Positions 1-7,161 of a DNA stretch of 11,095 nt are shown here, one piece after another (positions within the stretch are counted from its first letter, which is position 1; the number at the start of each line of letters is the position of its first letter). Made by a program: the position numbers and the translations under genes. The notes below the pieces were generated by a model. It was given only the letters and a program-made list of their open reading frames with translations. It made no database searches and was not told where the DNA came from. The stretch is from Syntrophomonadaceae bacterium (lineage in GTDB: Bacteria; Bacillota; Dethiobacteria; DTU022), in the NCBI GenBank assembly GCA_003558195.1, contig PWMM01000058.1, forward strand, positions 1-11,095, read 5' to 3'.

Positions 1-494
1 AGTTCCTGGTGGTGGCTGCCGAAGCCCAGTCGGGAGCTGCTGCTGGGAGTTAAGAAGGACGGGGCGATCTACAAAGGCATGTAGGCGTTGACCCTGCCTT
101 CGTGGAGACCCAATGACCGTGACGGATTGTTAAACAAACAAAAGGTTACGGCTTGGGAAGAACCTGTATGCGGTAAGAAGCTGTGTACAGCGTAGCCTGC
201 CTTGAGTGGGTAGGGTAGAGGATGTTATCATCTTAAACCCTACTTGCAAAAGAGGCTAGGAAAGACCAGGCGCCAGGGAGGAAATCTCCTAGACTGCTCT
301 CGCAAGAGAAACAAGCCAGGGATTAAAGTGTGAGCTAAGTGGTAATCCAGCTCCGCCAGTGGCAACACAGCGGGGACAGTCTTAAAAGGGAACTGCCTGC
401 GAGGTAACTGCAGGTGACTGTTCGGGAAAGCCTGCTGGACCTTAAGCCGCAAAGTTTACCTGGTTTGTTACCACTTATGTTTCTTTGTGCTAAG
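1..494 (+). ncRNA. ole: OLE RNA (Ornate Large Extremophilic RNA), 5' end cut by window
   Basis: Called from context plus visible structure. OLE RNAs are about 600 nt, found in anaerobic or extremophilic Firmicutes, and usually encoded just before oapA and dxs in an isoprenoid-gene neighbourhood; that order is seen here. They form a membrane-bound complex with OapA and are linked to tolerance of cold, short alcohols and magnesium stress in Bacillus halodurans. No convincing ORF crosses this stretch. Helices I can pair by eye: 109-113/153-157 with 117-120/148-151 inside it; 210-216/237-243 capped by 221-224/229-232; 256-260/288-292; 298-301/306-309 with a GCAA loop; 351-356/370-375 capped by 359-361/366-368 with a second GCAA loop; 376-381/416-421 enclosing 396-400/410-414; and a terminal helix 441-454/483-494. 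At 494 nt the 5' end (roughly 100 nt) should lie upstream of the window. The 3' boundary is my estimate from the last helix. I did not align it to the family model. Confidence 0.85.
351..421 (+). other. Two stacked-looking hairpins in the 3' part of OLE RNA
   Basis: Seen directly: a 6-bp helix 351-356/370-375 (one G.U pair) carries a 3-bp helix closed by a GCAA tetraloop at 362-365. It is followed with no gap by a second 6-bp helix 376-381/416-421, which encloses a 5-bp stem 396-400/410-414 with a 9-nt loop. The adjacency would allow coaxial stacking, and the GNRA loop could dock elsewhere; both are inference. Paired with the GCAA hairpin at 298-309, this gives two GNRA loops about 60 nt apart. 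Confidence 0.6.
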
Positions 495-507
495 GTGATG
501 GTCATTG
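441..507 (+). promoter_or_regulatory. OLE 3' terminal helix overlapping the oapA ribosome binding site
   Basis: Bases 441-454 can pair with 483-494 (two single-base bulges, one G.U pair), and a small internal stem 461-464/470-473 closes the loop. The downstream strand ends in TAAG at 491-494, which contains the first bases of the Shine-Dalgarno sequence AAGGTGAT (492-499). That site sits 5 nt before the TTG start of oapA at 505. If the RNA folds this way, part of the ribosome binding site is paired, so folding, processing or protein binding of the OLE 3' end could modulate oapA translation. The pairing is seen; the regulatory role is inferred. Confidence 0.45.
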
Positions 508-1080
508 TATAATCATAAAAACCGGAAACGAATACGCTGGGTTATTGTAATTTCTCTGTGGACTTTTTTCATGGCGGTGGCCCTAAGTTTTACAGCGCAT
601 TACTTTTTAAATGAGTTACAATCTATAGTATTATCTTTTTTAATACTGTTGCTGGTGGTAATGGTTGGCATTATTTTTGATTTGATTGGCACCGCTGTAG
701 CTGCAGCAAAAATTGCGCCATTAAACGCTAAAGCAGCCCGCAAGGTAACCGGAGCTAAGTGGGGTGTAAAGCTGATTAAAAATGCTGAGAAGGTGGCAAC
801 TTTTTGCAATGATGTCGGGGGTGATATCAGCGGCATAATCAGTGGAACCCTGGTTACTGTAATAGTAATTAAGTTGGTGATGAATTTTTCACATCAGCAG
901 GCTGAATTTTACCTGGGAGTATTATTAACTTCAATAATAGCAGCCATAACTGTAGGTGGTAAGGCCTGGGGTAAAATTATTGCTATAAACTACTCAACAG
1001 AAGTTATACTGGTAGTGGGATTGATATTAACAAAATTGTATCAGCCTTTAAGCTGGTTAAAAAAAGGTGACAGTATATAG
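505..1080 (+). CDS. oapA: OLE-associated membrane protein OapA
   Basis: A 191-residue, strongly hydrophobic protein with a basic N-terminus (NRKRIR at 6-11) and likely membrane segments near residues 12-33, 38-58, 107-128, 134-152 and 164-182. A conserved-looking polar stretch follows segment 2 (FDLIGTAVAAA, 58-68) and leads into a basic loop rich in Lys/Arg (about 69-96), a plausible RNA-contacting face. Known of the family: OapA binds OLE RNA and holds it at the cell membrane. Assignment rests on position (immediately after the OLE RNA and before dxs), size and the FDLIGTA-type segment. The start is TTG at 505, chosen because AAGGTGAT (492-499) is correctly spaced and no ATG lies nearby in frame. 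The stop TAG overlaps the dxs ribosome binding site, so the two genes are probably translationally coupled. No enzymatic motif is visible. Confidence 0.85.
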   Translation: MYNHKNRKRIRWVIVISLWTFFMAVALSFTAHYFLNELQSIVLSFLILLLVVMVGIIFDLIGTAVAAAKIAPLNAKAARKVTGAKWGVKLIKNAEKVATFCNDVGGDISGIISGTLVTVIVIKLVMNFSHQQAEFYLGVLLTSIIAAITVGGKAWGKIIAINYSTEVILVVGLILTKLYQPLSWLKKGDSI

Positions 1081-1091
1081 AGGTGAAGTCG

Positions 1092-2981
1092 ATGGATAGT
1101 ATGCTTGAAAATATGAGCCTGCCCGGCGATCTGAAAAAAATGGGTGGGCAGGATCTTGAAAAAGCCGCTGCTGAAATTCGCCAGTACATGATAAAAACCG
1201 TAGCTGATAATGGCGGTCACCTGGCTGCAAGCCTGGGAGTAGTGGAATTAAGCTTAGCCTTGCACAGACATTATAACAGCCCTGTTGATCAGATTATTTG
1301 GGACGTAGGTCACCAGTGTTACCCTCATAAGCTGCTTACCGGCCGTTGGAAGCAGTTTTCTACATTGCGGAAATACTGCGGGTTATGCGGTTTCCCCAAG
1401 CCCGAAGAGAGCGAGCATGATCCTTTTTTAACCGGCCACAGCAGCACCTCAATTTCAGCTGCTTTAGGCCTGGCCCAGGCCCGTGATCGTAATGGGCAGG
1501 ATAACAATGTGATTGCGGTCATTGGCGACGGTGCCCTGACCGGGGGGATGTCCTTTGAAGCATTAAACCATGCCGGTCATATTAAAGCCAATTTAATGGT
1601 TATTCTAAATGATAATAAAATGTCGATCAGTTCCAATGTTGGCAGTCTATCAGCTTACCTGGGCCGCATCCGCTCTGATCCAAAATATTCAAAATTAAAA
1701 GATGACTTTGAAAAATTTGTGGGACGGGTCCCCCTGGTAGGTGAAAGGGCCCTCAGTTATGCGGAAAGAATTAAAGGTGGCTTAAAATACCTGATTGTGC
1801 CCGGGATGATTTTCGAAGAACTGGGTTTTACCTACTTCGGCCCTATCGATGGGCATAACATAAAGACGATCACTAATACCCTGAAACAGGCAGATCAAAT
1901 CAAAGGCCCGGTTTTAGTACATGTGGTAACAGAGAAGGGTAAAGGTTACCATTATGCGGAAAAATCACCTGAAGTTTTCCACGGTATTGGACCATTTGAC
2001 TTAAATAATGGCTTACTTAAAAAGAAAAAAAGCGCCTCATATACAGAAATATTTGGTCAAACCTTGCTTAAACTTGGACGCGAAAACCCTAAGATCACTG
2101 CGATTACCGCTGCAATGACTGCCGGCACCGGTTTGCGGGATTTTGCCCGGGAACTTCCGGAGAGATTTTTTGATGTTGGCATTGCTGAACAGCATGCTGT
2201 AACCATGGCAGGAGCCATGGCTGCTGGCGGCATGAAGCCCGTTGTTGCAATTTACAGTACCTTTTTGCAAAGAGCTTACGATCAGATTTTGCATGATGTT
2301 TGTATGCAAAAGTTACCTGTTGTCTTTGCCGTTGATCGGGCTGGTATTACCGGTGAGGATGGAGAAACACATCAGGGATTATTTGACTTGAGTTTTTTGC
2401 GCAATATCCCTAACATGTCGATTATGGCTCCCGGTAATGAAAATGAACTGCAGCACATGTTGTTTACTGCCCTGGAACAGGATAATGGCCCTGTTGCGCT
2501 GCGCTATCCGCGAGATAAAGTAGAAGGAGTGACCCTTGAGGCTCCGAAAGCTATACCCTGGGCAAAAAGTGAATTGCTAAAGGAAGGCCGTGACCTTTTA
2601 ATCATTGCAGCAGGAACAGTTGTAAATCAAGCGTTGCAGGCTATTGAAAGATTAACCTGGCAGGGTTTAAAACCGGCGCTAATCAACGCCCGCTTTGTAA
2701 AGCCTTTAGATGAGGAGATGATTATAAGGTGGGCTCAAAAATGTGGACGGGTTATCACCCTGGAAGAAAATGTTTTAGCAGGCGGTTTCGGTAGTGCTAT
2801 TTTAGAACTATTTGAAAGAGAAGGTTTCCTGATACCACTCAAAAGGCTGGGTATAAATGATCAGTTTGTAGAACATGGTTCCAGGGCCCAGTTACTGTCT
2901 TCTTTTAACCTGGATGCTGAAGGTATCTACAATGAGGCCTTGTCTTTTATTGATTTAAAAGCTGTGGAAGGGCAGACTTGA
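1092..2981 (+). CDS. dxs: 1-deoxy-D-xylulose-5-phosphate synthase
   Basis: Cytoplasmic thiamine-diphosphate enzyme that condenses pyruvate and glyceraldehyde 3-phosphate to DXP, the entry step of the MEP isoprenoid pathway. Start at ATG 1092 gives 629 residues, normal for DXS. It is preferred over the in-frame GTG at 1083 because that codon lies inside the Shine-Dalgarno AGAGGTGA (1079-1086), which is well spaced for 1092. In this numbering: NGGH (His43), DVGHQCYPHK (71-80, His74 and His79), TGHSSTSIS (114-122), the diphosphate/metal motif GDGALTGG (145-152) with NDNKMS (173-178), and the pyrimidine-domain motif GIAEQHA with the catalytic Glu366. The DRAGITGEDGETHQG segment and a C-terminal transketolase domain (about 500-620) complete the family layout. 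It follows oapA with an 11-nt gap and overlaps tlyA by 4 nt. Nothing key appears missing. Confidence 0.98.
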   Translation: MDSMLENMSLPGDLKKMGGQDLEKAAAEIRQYMIKTVADNGGHLAASLGVVELSLALHRHYNSPVDQIIWDVGHQCYPHKLLTGRWKQFSTLRKYCGLCGFPKPEESEHDPFLTGHSSTSISAALGLAQARDRNGQDNNVIAVIGDGALTGGMSFEALNHAGHIKANLMVILNDNKMSISSNVGSLSAYLGRIRSDPKYSKLKDDFEKFVGRVPLVGERALSYAERIKGGLKYLIVPGMIFEELGFTYFGPIDGHNIKTITNTLKQADQIKGPVLVHVVTEKGKGYHYAEKSPEVFHGIGPFDLNNGLLKKKKSASYTEIFGQTLLKLGRENPKITAITAAMTAGTGLRDFARELPERFFDVGIAEQHAVTMAGAMAAGGMKPVVAIYSTFLQRAYDQILHDVCMQKLPVVFAVDRAGITGEDGETHQGLFDLSFLRNIPNMSIMAPGNENELQHMLFTALEQDNGPVALRYPRDKVEGVTLEAPKAIPWAKSELLKEGRDLLIIAAGTVVNQALQAIERLTWQGLKPALINARFVKPLDEEMIIRWAQKCGRVITLEENVLAGGFGSAILELFEREGFLIPLKRLGINDQFVEHGSRAQLLSSFNLDAEGIYNEALSFIDLKAVEGQT

Positions 2982-3814
2982 AACAAAAAGGGAAAAAAAA
3001 ACGCCTTGATAATCTCCTGCAGCAGCAAAACCCTGATTTAAGTCGCAGCCGCATCCAATCTGAAATAATGGCTGGAAGAGTGCTGATAAACGGGGTTGTA
3101 TGTGATAAACCGGGGGCTCAAATAGAGGAAAAGGCTGAGATTAAATGCTTAAAACCAGATAACCCCTATGTCAGCCGGGGCGGCTTAAAACTAGATGGTG
3201 CGCTTGAAGATCTCTCTCTTGATGTTAAAGGATTGATTGTTCTTGATGTCGGCGCTTCTACCGGAGGATTTACCGATTGCCTTATTAAAAAAGGAGCTCA
3301 CCTCGTGATTGCTCTTGATGTTGGTTATGGGCAGCTGGATTATAGCCTGCGGAATAATCCTGCTGTAGTGAACATGGAACGTTTTAATGTCCGGTATTTG
3401 AAACCTGATGATCTTCCCCACCTTCCAGACCTGGCTGTGCTAGATGTTTCCTTCATTTCATTAAAAAAAGTTTTGCCTGTTTTACAAAATATCAAAGTAC
3501 CTGCAATCCTGGCCCTAATCAAACCACAATTTGAAGTAGGCCGGGCCGACGCCGCTAAGAATAAAGGTGTTATCAGGGATCCTGAATTACATGCTACTGT
3601 CATAAGAAATATAGTTGATTTTTCAAAGGATTTGGGCTATTCCTGTAAAGGCCTGGCATGTTCCCGTTTAACCGGACCCAAGGGCAACCTGGAATATTTT
3701 ATTTATTTAATAACTGGGAAGAACAATGCCGGTTTAAATCAAGATAGATGCAGCCATGATATTTCTGGCCTGGTAGAAAGAGCTCATCTTAAACATGGTC
3801 ATAAAGAGAACTGA
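2978..3814 (+). CDS. tlyA: TlyA family S4-domain/FtsJ-like RNA methyltransferase
   Basis: Predicted 2'-O-ribose rRNA methyltransferase of 278 residues, the usual TlyA length. Order: a basic N-terminus, an S4 RNA-binding domain (about 8-66, with RLDNLL and GRVLINGVV), then a Rossmann methyltransferase domain with SAM motif DVGASTGGFTD (90-100). A complete K-D-K-E tetrad of the FtsJ type is visible: Lys71 (SRGGLKL), Asp156 (LDVSFISL), Lys182 (LIKPQFE) and Glu239 (GNLEYF), so it is probably active. Mycobacterial TlyA makes 2'-O-methylcytidines in 16S and 23S rRNA and affects capreomycin sensitivity; family members are often mislabelled as hemolysins. The start is TTG at 2978, overlapping the dxs stop (TTGA), with GGAAGGG (2966-2972) in front, a typical coupled junction. 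The last 30 or so residues are polar and poorly conserved in appearance. Confidence 0.95.
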   Translation: MKQKGKKKRLDNLLQQQNPDLSRSRIQSEIMAGRVLINGVVCDKPGAQIEEKAEIKCLKPDNPYVSRGGLKLDGALEDLSLDVKGLIVLDVGASTGGFTDCLIKKGAHLVIALDVGYGQLDYSLRNNPAVVNMERFNVRYLKPDDLPHLPDLAVLDVSFISLKKVLPVLQNIKVPAILALIKPQFEVGRADAAKNKGVIRDPELHATVIRNIVDFSKDLGYSCKGLACSRLTGPKGNLEYFIYLITGKNNAGLNQDRCSHDISGLVERAHLKHGHKEN

Positions 3815-3857
3815 TTTTCTTAGAAGGATATCATTGTTGAGACAAAGAATTCTACCA

Positions 3858-3893
3858 ATGGCAGTCAGGTTAAAGGAGGGAATATGATCTAAG
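3858..3893 (+). promoter_or_regulatory. nadK leader with two overlapping mini-ORFs and a strong Shine-Dalgarno
   Basis: In the tlyA-nadK gap, ATG 3858 opens a 9-codon ORF (MAVRLKEGI) ending TGA 3885-3887. That stop overlaps a second ATG at 3884, whose ORF is only ATG-ATC-TAA (3884-3892). The nadK ATG follows after one base. The strong site AAAGGAGGG (3872-3880) is too close to 3884 and rather far (about 13 nt) from the nadK ATG at 3894, so either start could be used. A role in termination-reinitiation is inference; the mini-ORFs may be chance. No promoter or terminator is evident in this gap. Confidence 0.35.
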
Positions 3894-4745
3894 ATGAAAA
3901 AAATTGGAGTAATCCCCAACTGGCACAAGAATAATACCGCCCTGGTTGTTGATAAAATGCGCACTTTCTTTAAACAACGCTCCATTCCCTTGAAAATTGT
4001 TGCCACTGATGAAGCTGATTTTTACAGCAGCACTTCTTTGGCTGAACAGCTTTCAGATTTATACGACAAGCTCAAGTTAATAATCGTTGTTGGAGGAGAT
4101 GGTACAATCCTCAGGGTTGCGCGAGACCTGGCCTGCTGGAGTGTCCCGGTGTTGGGAATCAACCTCGGGCATAAAGGGTTTCTGGCTGAAATCGAGGTAG
4201 AGCAAATGGAGCGGTTTTTACAGTACATTGCTACCGGACAATACGATTTTCAAGAACGGATGATGCTTGAAGCAATACTGCAGCGTGGCGATGAAGAGCT
4301 GGGGCGTTATTTGGCTCTTAACGATATAGTTGTAGCGCGCGGACCTTTTTCCCGCAATATTAAAGTTGACTCATTCATTAACAATGATTTTATGGAAAGT
4401 TATTCAGGTGATGGCATAATCATATCAACCCCCACAGGATCAACAGCTTATTCATTATCTGCCGGCGGACCAATTGTCAACCCCGTAATGGAGCTTTTCC
4501 TGATTACTCCTATTTGTCCTCATAGCCTCTATAACCGTTCGGTTATAGTTGACGGCTCGGATATAATTAGTTTAAAAGTTGAGTCACGTCAAGTCCAGGT
4601 GGTTTTAACCGTTGACGGGCAGGTGCTTTTTGCTTTAGAAGATGATGATCGCATTACAGTCAGCCGGCCTGCACAGAAAGTTAAGTTAGTTTGCTTTCAC
4701 GAGAATTCTTTTTACCGGTTACTGCATCACAAATTAAAAGCATAA
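3894..4745 (+). CDS. nadK: NAD kinase (ATP- or polyphosphate-dependent)
   Basis: Phosphorylates NAD to NADP in the cytoplasm. The 283-residue length is normal for bacterial NadK. Visible family signatures: GGDGTILR (67-74) with the catalytic Asp69, LGINLGHKGFLAE (87-99), the NAD-binding LNDIVVARG (142-150), and the long conserved block GDGIIISTPTGSTAYSLSAG (172-191) followed by GGPIVNP. The C-terminal LTVDGQ (238-243) also fits. ATG 3894 starts the family-typical MKKIGVIPN. The ribosome binding site AAAGGAGGG is spaced unusually far, with a two-codon mini-ORF between. It is followed by recN after 21 nt; the arginine repressor gene often found between them in Firmicutes is absent. Confidence 0.97.
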   Translation: MKKIGVIPNWHKNNTALVVDKMRTFFKQRSIPLKIVATDEADFYSSTSLAEQLSDLYDKLKLIIVVGGDGTILRVARDLACWSVPVLGINLGHKGFLAEIEVEQMERFLQYIATGQYDFQERMMLEAILQRGDEELGRYLALNDIVVARGPFSRNIKVDSFINNDFMESYSGDGIIISTPTGSTAYSLSAGGPIVNPVMELFLITPICPHSLYNRSVIVDGSDIISLKVESRQVQVVLTVDGQVLFALEDDDRITVSRPAQKVKLVCFHENSFYRLLHHKLKA

Positions 4746-4766
4746 CTTTCAAGGAGGAAAAGCTGA

Positions 4767-6479
4767 ATGCTTTTAGAGCTGCGGGTTGCTAATTTTGCTC
4801 TTATCGAAGATCTCAGCTTTAATTTTAATAGCGGTTTAAACGTTTTAAGCGGAGAAACAGGCGCTGGAAAATCTATTGTCATTGGCGCGATTAGCCTGCT
4901 TCTCGGGGAGAGAGCTGCGGTAGAACAGATCCGCCAGGGGAAAGAAAATGCCCATGTTGAGGGAGTATTTTTACTGGAAGGAACGAGGAAAGAAAAGATT
5001 AACCCCTTGCTTGAGCAGGCCGGTATCGAGATGGCAGATGAACTGATCCTGGCCCGGGAAGTTTATAGCACCGGACGCAGTGTGGCCAGGGTTAACGGGA
5101 GGGCGGTTCCAGTTTCTTTTTTGAAGGATCTGGGCAGGCACCTGGTTGATTTGCACGGTCAGCATCAGCATCAATCGCTTTTGCGTTCTGAAGAGCATCT
5201 TGATCTCCTTGACTCTTTCGGTGGAGATAAAATTATGAATTCCAGGGGATGCCTCGAAGAGTTATTTCAAAAAAGGCAAGATCTTAAAAATAATCTATCT
5301 TTGCTTGGCAGTGATAGCACTGAGCGAGAAAGAAAGCTTGAACTTTATACTTACCAGCTAAATGAAATTAACCAGGCCGCTTTAAGTGAAGGGGAAGATG
5401 AAGCGCTGGATGAAAAAGAAAAGATTCTTGCCAATGCTGAAAAACTTTTGAACCTGGTTATGCAAGCTTACTCTATAATTTATGCTGGCGGTGATGAGCT
5501 GCAATCAGAAGTCTTGCTGGATAAGGTGAATAATGCTAAATCCTTGGTTGATCAGGCTTCTGGTATCGATACAAATTTGTCTGGGATGCAGGAATTATTA
5601 GAAAGTTCTTCTGCACAACTGGAAGAGGTAGCTTATGGGTTGCGGGATTACCAGGCAAAATTTGAATATGATCCATCAGAATTGAGCTTGATCCAGGAAA
5701 GGCAGATGACCATTAAAGAATTAAAAAGAAAATACGGTTCAACAATAGAAGAAGTATTAAATTATGCAGACCGGACTAAGGAAGAAATGGAAAGATTGAA
5801 AAACAGCGAGGCAACCGCTTTAAGCCTGGAAAAAGAAATTCAGGAACTGGAAAGGCAGATGTATGAAGTTAGTGCTGACCTAAACCAATTACGCCGGGAA
5901 ACAGCTCAACAAATCGAGAAAGAACTGGAATCGATTTTAAATGAGCTGGCTTTACCCGCTGCGCGATTTGAAGTTCAATTTGCAAATAGAGAAGAGTTGA
6001 CACCCCGGGGGCTGGACCGGGTGGAATTCATGTTTAGCGCTAACGCTGGAGAAAACGTTAAGCCATTAACCAAAATTATTTCCGGTGGAGAAGTGTCCAG
6101 GGTGATGTTAGCTTTAAAAACCATCCTGGCCAGGCAAGATCTGGTACCCACCTTAATTTTCGATGAAGCAGACGCCGGTATTGGAGGAGCAACTGTTCAA
6201 ACGGTAGCTGAAAAGCTGGCTCAGCTGTCCATGTTTCATCAGGTTTTATGCGTAACCCATAGCCCTCAAATTGCTGCAATGGCTGATGCTCATTACAATC
6301 TTTATAAAGAGACAGTTGATGATCGAACCATAACCAGGGCTTCACTTCTTGATTCAGATCAAAGAAGGGAAGAACTGGCCCGCATGTTAGACGGGGCAGG
6401 AATTGACCAGGTTAGCCTGAAGCATGTTGATAGGGTAATGGCAAGAGCCAGGCGCTTCAAAAATCAGGAAGCGGGATAA
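4767..6479 (+). CDS. recN: DNA repair protein RecN
   Basis: SMC-like ATPase that acts early in double-strand break repair, gathering and holding DNA ends. The 570-residue protein has the full family layout: Walker A GETGAGKS (29-36), the RecN motif HGQHQHQSLL (130-139), long heptad-rich coiled-coil arms (about 155-230 and 310-395, rich in Glu/Lys/Leu/Gln), the ABC signature ISGGEVSR (439-446), Walker B TLIFDEADAGIGG (462-474) with Glu467, and the switch-like VTHSPQIAAMAD (496-507). The start ATG 4767 has AAGGAGG (4751-4757) 9 nt upstream and begins MLLELRVANFALIEDL, which matches the family N-terminus. It is 21 nt after nadK. No spoIVB or spo0A follows, unlike many spore-forming relatives. 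Confidence 0.98.
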   Translation: MLLELRVANFALIEDLSFNFNSGLNVLSGETGAGKSIVIGAISLLLGERAAVEQIRQGKENAHVEGVFLLEGTRKEKINPLLEQAGIEMADELILAREVYSTGRSVARVNGRAVPVSFLKDLGRHLVDLHGQHQHQSLLRSEEHLDLLDSFGGDKIMNSRGCLEELFQKRQDLKNNLSLLGSDSTERERKLELYTYQLNEINQAALSEGEDEALDEKEKILANAEKLLNLVMQAYSIIYAGGDELQSEVLLDKVNNAKSLVDQASGIDTNLSGMQELLESSSAQLEEVAYGLRDYQAKFEYDPSELSLIQERQMTIKELKRKYGSTIEEVLNYADRTKEEMERLKNSEATALSLEKEIQELERQMYEVSADLNQLRRETAQQIEKELESILNELALPAARFEVQFANREELTPRGLDRVEFMFSANAGENVKPLTKIISGGEVSRVMLALKTILARQDLVPTLIFDEADAGIGGATVQTVAEKLAQLSMFHQVLCVTHSPQIAAMADAHYNLYKETVDDRTITRASLLDSDQRREELARMLDGAGIDQVSLKHVDRVMARARRFKNQEAG

Positions 6480-6503
6480 TCTATAAATAAAGTTAAAACA
6501 GGC

Positions 6504-6519
6504 AGGAGGGGTTATTATT
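6504..6519 (+). promoter_or_regulatory. Ribosome binding site and ATT start codon of the NUDIX gene
   Basis: AGGAGGGG (6504-6511) is a near-perfect Shine-Dalgarno. The reading frame of the NUDIX protein is closed upstream by TAA at 6484-6486, and between that stop and the TTG codon at 6754 there is no in-frame ATG, GTG or TTG. The best-spaced codon is ATT at 6517 (ATT at 6514 is the alternative), which would encode the initiator followed by NRNLKEKTLS, the usual N-terminus of this family. ATT initiation is known elsewhere, notably infC. Confidence 0.6.
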
Positions 6520-7071
6520 AATCGCAATTTAAAAGAAAAAACACTGTCGACCAGTTATCTCTACAGGGGAAAAATAATTAATGTACGCCAGGACCGGGTC
6601 TTAGATGCGCGTGGAAAAGCTGCTTTCAGAGAGGTAGTAGAACATCCGGGTGCGGTAGCGATCCTGGCGATTAATGATAACCAGGAAGTAATCCTGGTTA
6701 AGCAGCATCGCCAACCGGCTGGAGAAGTCTTACTGGAAATTCCTGCTGGCAAATTGGAACCTAATGAAGAGGCGCTTTCCTGTGCTCAGCGTGAATTATT
6801 AGAAGAAACCGGTCTTAAAGCTGATAAATGGCAGGGTCTCGGTTCTTTTTATACTTCCCCCGGATTTTGTGATGAAATAATTTATCTCTATTTGGCTGAA
6901 GGTTTAAGCAAAGGCATCGCAACTACTTCAGATCCGGAAGAAAACATTGTAGAAGAACTGATTCCATTAACACGGGCCGAATCTATGATTAATGATGGTT
7001 TAATCAAGGACGGTAAAACAATAATAGCCCTCCAGCAAGCAATGCTGAAGTTTAAAATACTTAATAATTAA
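6517..7071 (+). CDS. nudF: NUDIX hydrolase, ADP-ribose pyrophosphatase-like
   Basis: Likely hydrolyses ADP-ribose to AMP and ribose 5-phosphate. Read from ATT 6517 it has 184 residues, normal for this family. An N-terminal beta domain shows NLKEKTLSTSYLYRGK and REVVEHPGAVAIL (about 38-50). Then VKQHRQPAGE and LLEIPAGKLEP lead into a perfect NUDIX box, residues 78-100: G-x5-E-x7-REL-L-EE-T-G-L. FYTSPGFCDE (about 112-121) is the conserved segment that distinguishes ADP-ribose hydrolases. Starting instead at TTG 6754 would remove the first 79 residues and begin inside the NUDIX box, so that start is wrong. Coding is intact upstream of 6754, hence either an ATT start or a recently lost ATG. It lies 37 nt after recN and 90 nt before xerD. 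The substrate is inferred from family resemblance. Confidence 0.9.
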   Translation: MNRNLKEKTLSTSYLYRGKIINVRQDRVLDARGKAAFREVVEHPGAVAILAINDNQEVILVKQHRQPAGEVLLEIPAGKLEPNEEALSCAQRELLEETGLKADKWQGLGSFYTSPGFCDEIIYLYLAEGLSKGIATTSDPEENIVEELIPLTRAESMINDGLIKDGKTIIALQQAMLKFKILNN

Positions 7072-7161
7072 TTATAATCTTTAATCATATCAGTAATTCC
7101 GGCAGGTATTTTGCTTTTGCCGTGGAAGTATTAAAGATATTTTATGTGAGGGTATTGTTTA

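Noticed and set aside
1..84. Open frame at the window start that could be the tail of an upstream gene such as ispA
   Set aside because: The Trp-rich 27 residues do not resemble the C-terminus of IspA or XseB, and an OLE RNA of normal length would extend past the window edge.
240..452. 70-codon minus-strand ORF inside the OLE region
   Set aside because: Low-complexity composition, no recognisable domain, no ribosome binding site, and it lies opposite dense RNA helices.
3734..4006. 90-codon minus-strand ORF over the tlyA-nadK junction
   Set aside because: It is antisense to two confidently identified genes and shows no domain or ribosome binding site.
7097..7127. Hairpin between the NUDIX gene and xerD (TTCCGGCA pairing with TGCC-GT-GGAA)
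   Set aside because: Has a 13-nt loop and 2-nt bulge and is not followed by a T-run, so it is not a convincing intrinsic terminator.
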